Assembly: GCF_012489685.1 (NCBI RefSeq)
Contig: NC_080042.1
Span: 32,369,158 to 32,433,157 of the forward strand
Origin: Lotus japonicus
Taxonomy: Eukaryota > Streptophyta > Magnoliopsida > Fabales > Fabaceae
Reading direction: 5' to 3'
Length of the DNA stretch: 64,000 bases
Below, piece after piece: positions 11,857 through 23,700 of the stretch. Both the position numbers and the translations under genes were made by a program. Each line of letters starts with the position of its first letter. Position 1 is the stretch's first letter. The notes beneath the pieces are model-generated. The model did not search any database, was not told where the DNA came from, and saw only the letters and a program-made list of their open reading frames with translations.

Positions 11857-12245
11857 GAAACAAACCCTAAAACACACACTCTTTCTCAAGCAACACAACG
11901 CACAATCCATCCTTGAGCAGCTAGGGTTTGGTCTTCTTAAATAGCAATTCTTTAGCAGCCTTTGATCTTCAATGGGCTTGCACGAAAATAGAGTCCACAA
12001 ACCAGACGTGGAACAAATATTTTGTCAAAGATTTGATCACATACATATTTTCTCCACCAACTAAAACCAGAAGTAAATCTTCCTTCACAGATTTGTTGAC
12101 ATGATAAAGCAATTACCACAAATTTAATATGGAGAAAATTTTAAATAAGTAACAAATCTTATCAAATAAGATTTGAACACAAGAAGATATAATCTTCTAT
12201 AATTTAAACGAAATCAAATCTTCTTCAGCAGATTTGATTACACCT

Positions 12246-12961
12246 TGTTGTTCCTTTGTTCATGATGGTCTGCATTTTAGCTAAGTGTGTCTTTGCCAAC
12301 ATGTCAGACACTATGTTGTAACATCTTGACTATGACATGTGTCCCTGCGGATCTGATATGAGTCGGCTAAGTTATCTGTGAAGCTGTGTTTTGATTACGT
12401 GGTATTCAAGCTAGGGTTGTTAAAGAACCTTTTGTGTGCTATCTGGAACATATTATAGTGGAATCAAATCTGCTGAAAAATGATTTGATTTGGTTTAAAT
12501 TGTGAAATTGTTATCTTTTGTTCAAATCTTATTTGATAAAATTTTTTACTGGTTTAAAAAGATTTGTTCCAGATCTGTTTTACTGGAATCATGTTGTTTA
12601 TTGTTTCAATCATTGTGGTAGTGATTGTGTGTGAGAAAGTGAGAGGGGTTCTCATACTTAGGGGTAGACCTAAGTAATAAACCACGGGTAGGAATAGGTA
12701 GAAAGGCAGTAAACTGGGGCAGTTCAATTAATTAAGACCTTTTTGTACTTGATTCTCTATAATAGTAGATTATCTTTCTCGGGCTAAAGTCCTCCAGATG
12801 TAGGCAATGTTGCACCGAACTGGGTTACCAATTCTCTATGTTCTTCATTATTTGTTACTGGTTTAATACTGTGTTGAACTTGTGATGTATCTGTTGTACG
12901 TTGTGCAAGATGTCTTAGACATTTGGTACAACATCTGTTCTGTGCATGAACCAGAATTTCA
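12246..12961 (+). repeat. Family R LTR 1, internally deleted
   Basis: Starts TGTTGTTCC and ends CAGAATTTCA. Compared with LTR 2 it lacks about 226 bp at position ~12581, including the TATTTAAG box. Confidence 0.85.
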
Positions 12962-13474
12962 ATTGGCATCAGAACAGGCACCCTATTCTGTTTGGGTGAG
13001 TTCCAGGGAATATATTCTTGTTTCATGGACAACGCCAAGGAAGGAGAATAAATCAGTAGCTCTAATCTTGTGATCTCATGTTCCGCTGTTGTCTATGTTG
13101 TATCTCTGATGTGCAACCCAATGATGTACAACCGATAGTTGTTGAAGATTTCCTCCACCACTGTGCTCACAAGTTGTTTTAGCCAAAATTTTGCTAATGA
13201 GGGGGAGGACTGTGATTTTGGTTGTGGTTTCTGATTTTCAGCAATAGTGTGTTTGCTGCTATTGTGATATTTTTGTAGTTACTACAGGCTGTTTGGTAAC
13301 TACTGTGTAGTTTATGGTTTGTTCATAGCTGCTGATAATAGCTATGTTGATGGAAGATGTGTAAGCTACCTTGATATATTCTGTTTGCTCTGATTTGATG
13401 TTTCAAGCTGCAATATTTCTGTAGCGCTTTATGCTAGTGGATTGTATTAGCTAAAATTTGACAAAGGGGGAGAT
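12962..13474 (+). repeat. Family R internal segment 1
   Basis: PBS-like TGGCATCAGAAC at 12964, a short frame beginning MDNAKEG near 13023, then non-coding sequence with GAGGGGGAGGAC near 13200 and the terminal purine tract. No gag or pol domain. Confidence 0.8.
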
Positions 13475-14416
13475 TGTTGTTTCTTTGTTCATGATTGTCT
13501 GCATTTGAGCTAAGTGTGTCTTTGCCGACATGTCGGACACGATGTTGTAACATCTTGACTCTGACATGTGTCCCTGCGGATCTGATATGAGTTGGCTAAG
13601 TTATCTGTGAAGTTGTGCTTTGATTACGTGGTATTCAAGCTAGGGTTGTTGAAGAAGCTTCTGTGTGCTATCTGGAATATATTATAGTGAAATCAAATCT
13701 GCTGAAAATGATTTTATTTGGTTTAAATTGTGAAATTGTTATCTTTTGTTCAAATCTTATTTGATAAGATTTGTTACTGGTTTAAAAAGATTTGTTCTAG
13801 ATCTGTTTTGGGGACTCTATTTTCGTGCAAGCTCATTGAAGATCAAGGCCTGCTGAAGAACAGCTATTTAAGGAGGCTTAACCCTAGTTGCTAAGAGTGC
13901 GTTTGGCACCGTTTGGTGGTGTTTTTAGGGTTTGTAGTTCTGAGTCTTTATTGTGTTATTTGTACACCACTCTGCTGCCTCCATTGATAATCATATGACA
14001 TAGAGTTGGTTTGTTTAGTTGAGTTGTAATCTCTTCATCTTTATCATGTTGTTTATTGTTTCAATCATTGTGGTAGTGATTGTGTGTGAGAAAGTGAGAG
14101 GGGTTCTCATACTTAGGGGTAGACCTAAGTAATAAACCACGGGTAGGAATAGGTAGAAAGGCAGTAAACTGGGGCAGTTCAATTAATTAAGACCTTTTTG
14201 TACTTGATTCTCTATAATAGTAGATTATCTTTCTCGGGCTAAAGTCCTCCAGATGTAGGCAATGTTGCACCGAACTGGGTTACCAATTCTCTATGTTCTT
14301 CATTATTTGTTACTGGTTTAATACTGTGTTGAACTTGTGATGTATCTGTTGTACGTTGTGCAAGATGTCTTAGACATTTGGTACAACATCTGTTCTGTGC
14401 ATGAACCAGAATTTCA
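13475..14416 (+). repeat. Family R LTR 2
   Basis: Full-length, 942 bp, with a TATTTAAG box at 13865-13872. Confidence 0.87.
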
Positions 14417-14929
14417 ATTGGCATCAGAACAGGCACCCTATTCTGTTTGGGTGAGTTCCAGGGAATATATTCTTGTTTCATGGACAACGCCAAGGAAGGA
14501 GAATCAATCAGTAGCTCTAATCTTGTGATCTCATGTTCCGTTGTTGTCTATGTTGTATCTCTGATGTGCAACCCAATGATGTACAACTGATAGTTGTTGA
14601 AGATTTCCTCCACCACTGTGCTCACAAGTTGTTTTAGCCAAAATTTTGCTAATGAGGGGGAGGACTGTGATTTTGGTTGTGGTTTCTGATTTTCAGCAAT
14701 AGTGTGTTTGCTGCTATTGTGATATTTTTGTAGTTACTACAGGCTGTTTGGTAACTACTGTGTAGTTTATGGTTTGTTCATAGCTGCTGATAATAGCTAT
14801 GTTGATGGAAGATGTGTAAGCTACCTTGATATATTCTGTTTGCTCTGATTTGATGTTTCAAGCTGCAATATTTCTGTAGCGCTTTATGCTAGTGGATTGT
14901 ATTAGCTAAAATTTGACAAAGGGGGAGAT
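14417..14929 (+). repeat. Family R internal segment 2
   Basis: Almost identical to segment 1, with only a few substitutions seen by eye. PBS-like site at 14419. Confidence 0.82.
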
Positions 14930-15865
14930 TGTTGTTTCTTTGTTCATGATTGTCTGCATTTGAGCTAAGTGTGTCTTTGTCGACATGTCGGACACGATGT
15001 TGTAACATCTTGACTCTGACATGTGTCCCTGCGGATCTGATATGAGTTGGCTAAGTTATCTGTGAAGTTGTGCTTTGATTACATGGTATTCAAGCTAGGG
15101 TTGTTGAAGAAGCTTCTGTGTGCTATCTGGAATATATTATAGTGAAATCAAATCTGCTGAAAATGATTTTATTTGGTTTAAATTGTGAAATTGTTATCTT
15201 TTGTTCAAATCTTATTTGATAAGATTTGTTACTGGTTTAAAAAGATTTGTTCTAGATCTGTTTTGGGGACTCTATTTTCGTGCAAGCTCATTGAAGATCA
15301 AGGCCTGCTGAAGAACAGCTATTTAAGGAGGCTTAACCCTAGTTGCTAAGAGTGCGTTTGGCACCGTTTGGTGGTGTTTTTAGGGTTTGTGGTTGTGAGT
15401 CCTTATTGTGTTATTTGTACACCACTCTGCTGCCTCCATTGATAATCATATGACATAGAGTTAGTTTGTTTAGTTGAGTTGTAATCTCTTCATCTTTATC
15501 ATGTTGTTTATTGTTTCAATCACTGTGGCAGTGATTGTGTGTGAGAAAGTGAGAGGGGTTCTCATACTTAGGGGGACCTAAGTAATAAACCACGGGTAGG
15601 AATAGGTAGAAAGACAGTGAACTGGGGCAAATAAATTAAGACCTTTTTGTACTTGATTGTCTATAATAGTGGATTATCTTTCTCGGGCTGAAGCCCTCCA
15701 GATGTAGGTGATGTTGCACCGAACTGGGCTAACAATTCTTCGTGTTCTTCATTATTTGTTGCTGGTTTAATATTGTGTTGCACTTGTGATGTATCTGTGG
15801 TACGTTGTGCAAGATGTCTTCGACATTTGGTACGACATCTGTCCTGTGTGTGAACCAGAATTTCA
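14930..15865 (+). repeat. Family R LTR 3
   Basis: 936 bp, TATTTAAG box at 15320-15327. It is more diverged from LTR 2 near its end than the duplicated internal segments are from each other. Confidence 0.85.
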
Positions 15866-16080
15866 CACCTGATATATTTTCAGATAACACACGAAATCTT
15901 GTTCAACAACCCTAGCTTGTTGATAACGTAAAACAATCCAAAGCTTCTAGAAAATAGGTGTAACACAAAGCAGCTACGCAGGGACAAATGTTGCACCAGA
16001 TGCTGGAACATTTGGTCGCACATCTTGACAGATAAAACATCTAAGCTAAATTGTAGACAATTAAGAACATAGGAACAATA

Positions 16081-16710
16081 ATCTCCCCCTTTGTCAAATT
16101 TTAGCTATTACAACATATAACCACATCTGAGATTGCACAACCCATATAACTCCTTTGGATTGAGAGCATCTTGACAACACTTCAGAGTAGAGAAATATAT
16201 CATGCCATCATGCCATAGCTAACCGCAACATATACTAAATACCAATGACAACTTGAACTGGTTTCAGCACTTCAGAATATATCAAACTACCATACCATAA
16301 CAACTTTCAAGAGCTATGTACAAATAACCAGAGACAAGAAACTACTCACATCATATTAGCTACTATAGACTTCATACTCCATAACCAGATAACAAGGTAG
16401 CATAGAATAGTATCATACCAATACCAATCACAGGAGCTAGCATGCGTCAGCACGCAGAAAACAAAAGCCACACACCACTTCTCCCCCTTATTAGCAGAAT
16501 TTGACAAAGATGCTTTAGAAAAATCAAACCTTGGAACACTTGGAGTAGAACATCCAGAAAATTTCACATAACAGTAGCAAAATAAGTACTTAGAACAGTA
16601 CACAGAACAGATGGCCATAGAGTTATTACAGCCCAACATCAGCAAGAAAGTTCATTGTCTCCTTGCACTCTATAACTTCTTGATTACACTCTCTCTTGTG
16701 AGCAATCTTT
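16081..16710 (-). mobile_element. Internal remnant of the old minus-strand family R element
   Basis: The reverse complement begins at the polypurine tract (16081-16095) and matches the direct internal segments through a TGACAAAG-rich stretch and the GGGGGAGAAG motif near 16482. No pol coding sequence is recognisable farther right. Confidence 0.65.
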
Positions 16711-17802
16711 CTCTAACAAACAAGGCCCATCATCACCCAGGGAATGGGCTGAGGGAAGCCTAGTTCTTGTTTCAGGTCGTGTACCACTTACAAGTCAACA
16801 TCTAGAAGGCAAGGAGTTTTCTTTCTTCTTCCTTCTCGTTTCAGCTGGCCAACGACCACCACCTTGTGCCTCCCTACTCCTTCACACAGCAGTTGCAACA
16901 CCACCACCTTTACTCTCACATGGTTGTTTCTTTTGTGCCACCCTTGTGTTTGTATTTAAAGGATGATAGGAATTGAATGAGTACCTAGTTGTAATTGGAG
17001 CTGCCAATTTGGATGAACTCAATCTCATCTTCGAACCTTGCTATGGTGGTGGTCATCATGTAGGTGGATGCAGGGTTGGAGCACAGGATGTTGAATGGAT
17101 TGTGTTTTGATATGTGGAAGCTGTGAAATTAGGTTAAATTCTTTTTTTATAATGGTAAATTACTTAAACACCCTTAGTTCATGGGTGGACCAAAATATAA
17201 AATGTGCACCCTAATGGGCACCTCAATTAAATGTGGTATGAAAACAAAATGTCTACCCATTTTGCCAAATATCTTAATACGTCAAACACATAAATTGGGA
17301 AAGAATAAACCTATGACCTGGATAAGTATAATATGTGAATTCTAATCTTGATTGTGGAATGATAGTGGTTTATTTCAGCATTTGAATCCAATCATGAAAA
17401 CTAAATGTTCAACTTTGGTTGGTGACAACTATTAATATTTTGGTTGTTTGGTTGGTCACGCTCAAAGTGCGTTTTGTCACGCCTCAACAACTGCGACTGT
17501 GAGGGATCCTAAATCAGGAGCCACGTTCCTATAATACAATCCAATGGTCCAAATTATAGAGCGTAGAAAAGAAGCCGAAAACTCATGGTTCATACATAGA
17601 AAATTGGTTGGCAATCGAGACCAGCACTGTTTAATTACTTGGTCTATACTCTTAAACAAAGATGCCTCATTTTTAACTGTTTGCTTGTTATGTTTACTAA
17701 AATCTATGCAATATTCTGGGCAACGTGTCAATAGATCACGATCTAACATTACAATTTACAACTGGCCCTGTGGACCAACAACGCAAAGAGTAACGCAATG
17801 GT
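16711..17802. other. Intergenic, no gene seen
   Basis: Mixed AT-rich sequence. The CCACCACC-rich part near 16850-16930 could be an extension of the family R internal region, but no motif supports it. Confidence 0.5.
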
Positions 17803-17972
17803 ATTAAAATGCTAATAACACTCACTTTAATACTCTTTTATTAATTCATAAAATTCACGTGCGTCTCACTAAATAAACAATATAACATACAAATTTTTGT
17901 GGACTCAAAATAATTTTTAATCAATTAATAAATAAAAAAGTGTTAAAACGAGTGTTAATAGCATTTTTAAAA
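17803..17972. mobile_element. Candidate short MITE
   Basis: The ends are imperfect inverted repeats of about 35 bp (left AATGCTAATAACACTC, right GAGTGTTAATAGCATT on the plus strand) around an AT-rich centre. No clear target duplication was found, so the family is unassigned. Confidence 0.45.
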
Positions 17973-18653
17973 ACAAATTGTATTAAAATTATTTATTTCT
18001 TGAAGGGAAATTGTCTTAGAGTAACTAGTGGTGCAATATCCCTTTCATTACTTAAATAGTCAACACCACCTATTTGGAAGATAACTAGCATGGAAGTGAC
18101 TTCCTCCTATCAATCCGGCGATAATAAGCATCTCTTAGCTGCCCCTAAAGGTATAAGCTTCTTATGCACATTCTAGAATTACATCACATCACAAGACCTA
18201 ATTATATTATTTTGATCAACCTTAAATCATTAAGGAAAGGACGGTAAGTTACCATCTTACATAATTTAATGCAAAATAATTCTGGGTTTGTTTGTCCTTT
18301 TAACACTTTTGTTTTATAGATAGTGGCAATTATTGTTTTCAATAACAAATTGAGCATTAGAACGAGTGGTTTGTATATAATTGCTTTCCCTTTCTCTATG
18401 TTTAGGCATGTTTGGCCCTGCCCTATCCATGAGTAGCCAAGATCTTACTTTGAATATGTAATTTGAGCATTGAGAGAGACATATCATTTTTAATTTTAGT
18501 TAACAATAAAGTGTGGGACTCTTCAGCAGTTGAACTAAAACCCTCTCCAAAACAACTTCTAGGCCCACCCTAGAAAACCTAACCCAAAAAGATTCTATCT
18601 TTAATTTCCTATCTCTCTAATATCTTAATTACAAAATTTTGATTTGCAAAACC
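17973..18653 (+). other. Upstream region of the small gene
   Basis: AT-rich. A pyrimidine-rich stretch around 18590-18625 looks like a 5' UTR. I could not fix a TATA box. Confidence 0.35.
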
Positions 18654-19142
18654 ATGGAAACAGAGGATTTCAGCTTTCCTAGAATCAGTGACACTTGCCC
18701 CCATAACATTGATTCACCTCCTCTATGGAATCTATCTCCCGCATCCTCTCCTAATCCCTACAACAAAGGAGAAAACAAGAATTGCTTTGGAGAAAAATTG
18801 GTAGCTCAGGCACAAAGGAAGAGCTTTTCATGTGTTGAAAATGGTAAGAAAAGAATTGGATTGGATGATGATGATGCAGAAGAAGGGGATAGAATGGACT
18901 TGTTGTGGGAGGATCTCAATCTCAATGAGGAGTTGTCATCATCAACAACAGGGTCTGCTACCTCATCTTCAAGGGAAGGTGCTGAATTTAAATGTGCTCC
19001 AATGTTAACAGTTGCCAAGAACAATAAAGGTGCATTACTTCCAACTAAGAACAAGCCGGGTATGGTGGTGATTGTGAATGTCATGAAGAGACTCTTCTTC
19101 ATCAAAAATTCTCAGAGGAAATCTAGAAATAGAGTGAGATAA
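18654..19142 (+). CDS. Small plant protein of unknown function, 162 aa, intronless
   Basis: ATG at 18654 lies in a good plant context (aaaccATGG). The ORF ends with TAA at 19140-19142. The protein is hydrophilic. Residues 1-35 contain the N-terminal FSFPRI and PPLWNLSPASSP motifs, an acidic segment (DDDDAEEGD) leads into LLWEDLNLNEEL, a Ser/Thr stretch follows, and the C-terminus is basic and hydrophobic (VVIVNVMKRLFFIKNSQRKSRNRVR in part). The FPxI/PPLWxLSPAxSP start with a WEDxNEEL middle is a layout I associate with an uncharacterised plant-specific family, but I cannot give a name with confidence. No signal peptide or membrane span is evident. Codon use and low-repeat surroundings suggest a real gene. 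Function unknown. Confidence 0.7.
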   Translation: METEDFSFPRISDTCPHNIDSPPLWNLSPASSPNPYNKGENKNCFGEKLVAQAQRKSFSCVENGKKRIGLDDDDAEEGDRMDLLWEDLNLNEELSSSTTGSATSSSREGAEFKCAPMLTVAKNNKGALLPTKNKPGMVVIVNVMKRLFFIKNSQRKSRNRVR

Positions 19143-20480
19143 CTCTGTAGTTATATCCCATTCAGGCAATTGGGATTATGGTAATATTTACAAATGTTGT
19201 GCCGGTTTGGAACTGAGAATCTATTGGTCGATTGAGATTCTCCAAAGTCCAAACCAACAAACCACTTACGAAGATTATGGGTAAGATTGATTGTTCTTTA
19301 TGAATACTTTTTCATAGTTAATTAGAAAGGGTTTTACTCCATGCGGATCTTAGTGAGATGATTCTAACTCTTCCAATGCAATGTATATGTAAACCGTAAA
19401 TATAAATTATAGAGGATTCTTCTTGAAACCATTTTTCGAGTTATATATATTCCTAATGATAAAGTTCTTACTCTTTTTGTTTCCGACTCGTCTGGCATTC
19501 TATAATAATTTGCATTTGGGAATCTCTATATACTTTGTCACGATAGATATCTGCTAATTAAGTTCGGGTACTTGACCATACTTAAAAATCAATTTGACAA
19601 ACTTGCAATCTCTTCATTTCTATAATTCCATGTTTAACATATTTTCTAACATACTCTTTTCAATACGATTTTATTTGTTGGTTGAATTTTTTTTTGTGTA
19701 AACGCACTTTATTTATGAATGTTGTTTTCTTTTAGAAGCAAAATTTTATTGAATTTGAAAGAAGTCGAGAAACCAGCCCATTGGACAAAGAACACAATAT
19801 AACGCCATCAATGACAAAACGCAACAAAACAGGTCAGGATAACAGTTATCCAAGCAAAACCAACCTAGAAAAAAGAGAAGAATGGAAAACCCTACAAACA
19901 CCCAAAGATATCAAGTCAAACAGAACCCGGAGACATCCCATACCTCTTCGGGTGTGTTCTTCTAAATGTTCCACAAGGTCTGAATTACCTCCTAATCCGT
20001 TCAAGAAAACACAAGCCCACAAAATTTTCATATCTCCCACATAGACCTCACCCTTTTAGAAACGCAATCAAAGTTGTGATCCTACGCCACAAAAACTTCG
20101 ACACCCGAGTACGATGAGGAGGGGGAGGAGTAATGTTGCATCACAAAAAATATGACTAATTTTGTTCCAAAGAAAAAAAAAGAATAAAAAACTCTAAAAA
20201 TAAAAGTACAAATAATTATTGAGATTAATGGATATGCATTGTCAGTGTAAAGAAGTTTTACACTGACGTCCAATCACATTATCCCACATAGGACTAAGTG
20301 GTTACAAATCTTTTTAACTTTAATTAGTAAATTAATAAATTGTTGATGTGGCGGAAATCAATTGGGTGTACGTGCACCTCCCATTTTCTCATAATTATTT
20401 TCATTAATTTTCAAAATTCTCATCTTAGAATTATTTTAAACATGGATATACAATATTGGGCCACCCAATAAAATGTCTAA
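19143..20480. other. Intergenic between convergent genes
   Basis: AT-rich. 3' UTRs of the small gene (left) and of the GNAT gene (right, minus strand) should lie here. Open frames near 19781-20044 show no motif. Confidence 0.5.
20241..20266. repeat. Short near-perfect hairpin
   Basis: GTCAGTGTAAA and TTTTACACTGAC pair around a short GAAG loop. It lies about 215 bp beyond the GNAT stop codon, possibly in or near its 3' UTR. It resembles the terminus of a small MITE-derived repeat. Confidence 0.55.
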
Positions 20481-20769
20481 TTAGAAAGCTACCATGTTAT
20501 TTAGAAGTTTCATCATGAAGTTGAACTTGATCCCTGGCGATGCCTTTGGCTGAGGCCACTTTGCTCCATCGGGCACCTTGATACATTTGAAACCTTGGCC
20601 TTCGTATAACGTTATGGCAATGGAATTGTTCAAATCACAATGCAATGCAATTGCATGACAACCCCAACTTTTGGCTTGGGATTCTGCCATTGCTATCAAT
20701 TTTTTAGCTATTCCCTTCCTTTGAAAATTTTCGCGGACTGCCACGTTTGATATGTATGCAATTCCAGTC
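20481..20769 (-). CDS. GNAT gene exon 3 (acetyl-CoA-binding half)
   Basis: Starts after the acceptor at 20771-20770 and runs to TAA at 20483-20481. Encodes residues 180-274 with motif A ([13 protein letters not shown]) and motif B ([20 protein letters not shown]). Confidence 0.88.
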
Positions 20770-23700
20770 CTACAATCAACCGTTTTTAATGTTACCTTCA
20801 TGAAAATGGATTTCACATGGTGTAACCACGATGCTCATGTACAAAAATAGCAATCAAATTAAGTTGATTTGAAGGGTAATAATGGGTAAAAGTTACATGA
20901 GTTTTAGGCTTGACAAACTAAGATGCAAATCCGCTCATACCATAGTGATCGGATCAAATAGAATTAGAGTACCCTCTGTAGTCGCTTATTTATAATATGT
21001 TTGTCTTGCTGCTTAAAAAAAAATCAAATAGATCTTTATTATAGCATATGAAAATCTTAACCATCTGATTAAATTTAATAGTTCATTTTTATCATTATTA
21101 TATAAAAAGATCATTTTCATAAGATACATTATATATTATATATATTGATAGATATATAAATAGATATATAGATAGAGAAGGGATCAACTTAATTACACTT
21201 GTGTAAGACATTAATAATCTTATACCGCTAAATAACTTTTTTGTTGGATAATTGAATCTTGAAAGCAGCATTAGCTTCTTGTTGAATATATAAGAGGTAT
21301 ATCAAGTAGAGAAGTCTTTATTATGAGAGATGAGAGCATTAAATAATGACCGTACTGTTAAATCTAAATGTAGATACCTAAAACTCTCTTAAGTAAGTTT
21401 TGATGATAACAATGTACTCCATCCGTTCCCTATTATAAGTCACATTTTTGAAAAAAATTTGTTACAAAATATAAGTCACTTTCTAATATCTAGGAAGCAT
21501 TAAATAATTTTTTCCAAGTTCACCCTCATATTTAATATGAAAGAGATGATAAACTTTAGAAGTATTAACTTGGAGAGAGAAAATCATAGGAAAGTAAATA
21601 AAGGTAATCTAGGAAAGTAAATCATTTTTTTTACAAATTTATTACTAGTAACTACTTTTCTTAATCTAAGAGATTTAGTTATTTGTGACTTATATATAGG
21701 AACAGAGGGAGTATAAGTTATCAAGATATATTATATTTGCAAGTACAAAACTTTTGTGTTTTGATATTTCAAGAACAAATTGTCTCAAAGCACTAAGTCA
21801 ATGAGGTCAAGTTACTTCGTCTGGCATAGACTTGTAAGATCAAGATTTGATCAGTGGTTGCATCTCTATATTTTGATGATTACAGTTAAGGTTTTTGAGG
21901 ATGAACAATTATGGTACTCTAATGTTTGTCTTTATGAGTTGTGACAAACAACTTCTGATTCTGACCCAAGCCGAATCAATCAGAAGAAGAAGACCCAAGG
22001 GTAACCAAAAAGAGAGTTCTAAAGCTTATCATGTTCATTCAGAACAGTGACAAATCCTTCAGAAGTTCCGAAGATAGAAGCTCTCAAGAGGTACTGAAGA
22101 ACCGGAGTCAGAAGTTCTGAAGACCAGATGTTCCAAAAGGAACGGTCCTGAAAGTAGAAGACTCAAGTTCTGAAGACCTGCAAGAAGTTGGCTCTGAAGA
22201 CCCAAGCTATTCTAGCTCCGACGTTTAGAAGTTCTGAGGAACTTGTTCAGAAGCAGAAGTTGCAAGGTCAGAGGATCCATGCTTCCGCCTGACTCTGATC
22301 AGAAGCTTCATCAACGTCCATCTGAAGCACTCCAGATCATAAGTCAGCTGGTGAAATGACAGGTCGCAGTCATAGTACACATCGTACAGTCTCAGCCTGT
22401 CTGCCACCTACCTCGTTCAGCCTAGCAGTCTGATATTACAAGATTGCCACTCCAACGGGCAAAACCCTAGCAACGGCTACACCATATGCCTTGGAGTATT
22501 TAAGGGCTGAAGATAGAAGAAAGAAGCTAAGAAACTTTGATAATATTTTTGAATCCATTCTAACCGATCTCTTAGCAATATTTCTTCATTGTTCTTAAAC
22601 ATCTGAGTTTACCATTAGCTTTTCAGAAGCACTTCTTGTAAACCCAAAACCTTTTACAAACACTTTGTAAAGTTCCTTAAGAGACCAAGGTTGGTCGGAT
22701 CTTAAGTAGACTGAATCAAGTTTGATTCAGTGTTTAACTAGTCTTGAGAGGATCGGTAGATCAGCTTCTTGAGAGTATACTAGTGAGAAAATCAGTGTAC
22801 TGTTAGTCACTTAGCAGGTTGCAAGTGCAATTGTAACACTCATTGATTTTAGTGGATTGCCTTCATCAGAAGAAGGAAGAAATCACCTTCACGAGTGGAC
22901 TGGATTAACTTGAGCTTTTATCTCAAGTGAACCAGGATAAAATACTTGCGTGGTTTACCTCATATTCTTCAGCACCTAGTTCTTATCCTTGAGTTTGTAA
23001 AAAGTTCAAAAAGGGATCATTTGGTTAAAAACTCTATTCAAACCCCCCTTTCTAGTGTTTTTCACACCTTCAATTGGCATCAGAGCTCCGGTTCTGATTT
23101 ATACACTTAACAGTGATCAGTGATCCAGAACCTAGTGTGAAAAAAACGATGGCCCAAGCCAATACTTCCGCTGACAACAACAACAACAACAACCAACTCA
23201 GAGCACCAGTCTTTGATGGTGAAAAGTTTGAGTACTGGAAAGATAGAATAGAAAGTTATTTCCTTGGCACTGACCCAGATCTTTGGGATATGGTCATGGA
23301 AGGCTACACTGATCCAGTAGATGCTGCAGGAGTGAAGATCCCTCGTACTGAAATGACTGACGCTCAGAAGAAGCGTTTCAAGGATCATCACAAGGCGAAA
23401 TCCATGCTGTTCAGTTCAATATCATATATTCAATATGAGAAGATCTCTGACAAAGAAACAACAAAATCCATCTATGATTCCTTAGTCATGACGCACGAAG
23501 GAAATGAAGAAGTGAAGGAGACTAAGGCTCTTGCTCTCATAAAACAATATGAGCAGTTTAAGATGGAATCTGGTGATACCATTTAGGAGATGTACTCAAG
23601 GTTTCAAACTCTGATTGCTGGAATCAGAGTGCTAAACAAAGGGTACTCTACTGGTGATCATGTCAAAAAGATCGTCAGAAGTTTGCCTAAGGAGTGGATG

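Larger units (their letters stand above)
12246..15865 (+). mobile_element. Tandem array of family R: LTR-internal-LTR-internal-LTR (TSD CACCT)
   Basis: Three direct LTRs (12246-12961, 13475-14416, 14930-15865) are separated by two nearly identical internal segments of about 513 bp (12962-13474, 14417-14929). The second and third LTR starts are 1,455 bp apart. Each internal segment begins AT then TGGCATCAGAAC (PBS-like, 12964 and 14419) and ends in a purine tract ACAAAGGGGGAGAT. Coding capacity is lost. Only a vestigial short ATG frame remains near the PBS. CACCT at 12241-12245 and 15866-15870 flanks the array, and the interrupted inverted LTR resumes at 15871. Confidence 0.88.
9457..16080 (-). 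mobile_element. Old minus-strand LTR (family R) split by two later insertions
   Basis: The pieces 9457-9973, 11857-12245 and 15871-16080 read, in reverse complement, as one LTR homologous to the direct LTRs at 12246-15865. It has an end TGAAATTCTG (plus strand, 9457), a TATTTAAG box (11936-11943, minus) and a start of the form TATTGTTCC (16080). The gaps are explained exactly by two insertions with 5-bp target duplications. Right of 16080 lies a polypurine tract and internal sequence on the minus strand, so this is a 3' LTR. LTR sequence without insertions is about 1.1 kb. Family R looks copia-like from its primer site and purine tract, but no pol is present. Confidence 0.8.

Noticed and set aside
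10022..11879. Many 60-106-aa ORFs on both strands
   Set aside because: They lie in TRIM LTRs and internal segments, repeat with the array, and cross LTR/internal junctions. Not genes.
12784..14528. Identical 84-aa and 63-aa ORFs occurring twice
   Set aside because: They recur only because the 1,455-bp family R unit is duplicated, and each crosses the LTR end and PBS.
17477..17807. Overlapping 87-90-aa ORFs on opposite strands
   Set aside because: No motif, no codon pattern, and they overlap each other. Likely chance.
22225..22407. 60-aa ORF repeated at 45329-45511
   Set aside because: It is inside the Sirevirus B LTRs and recurs with them. The LTR hexamer repeats create the frame.
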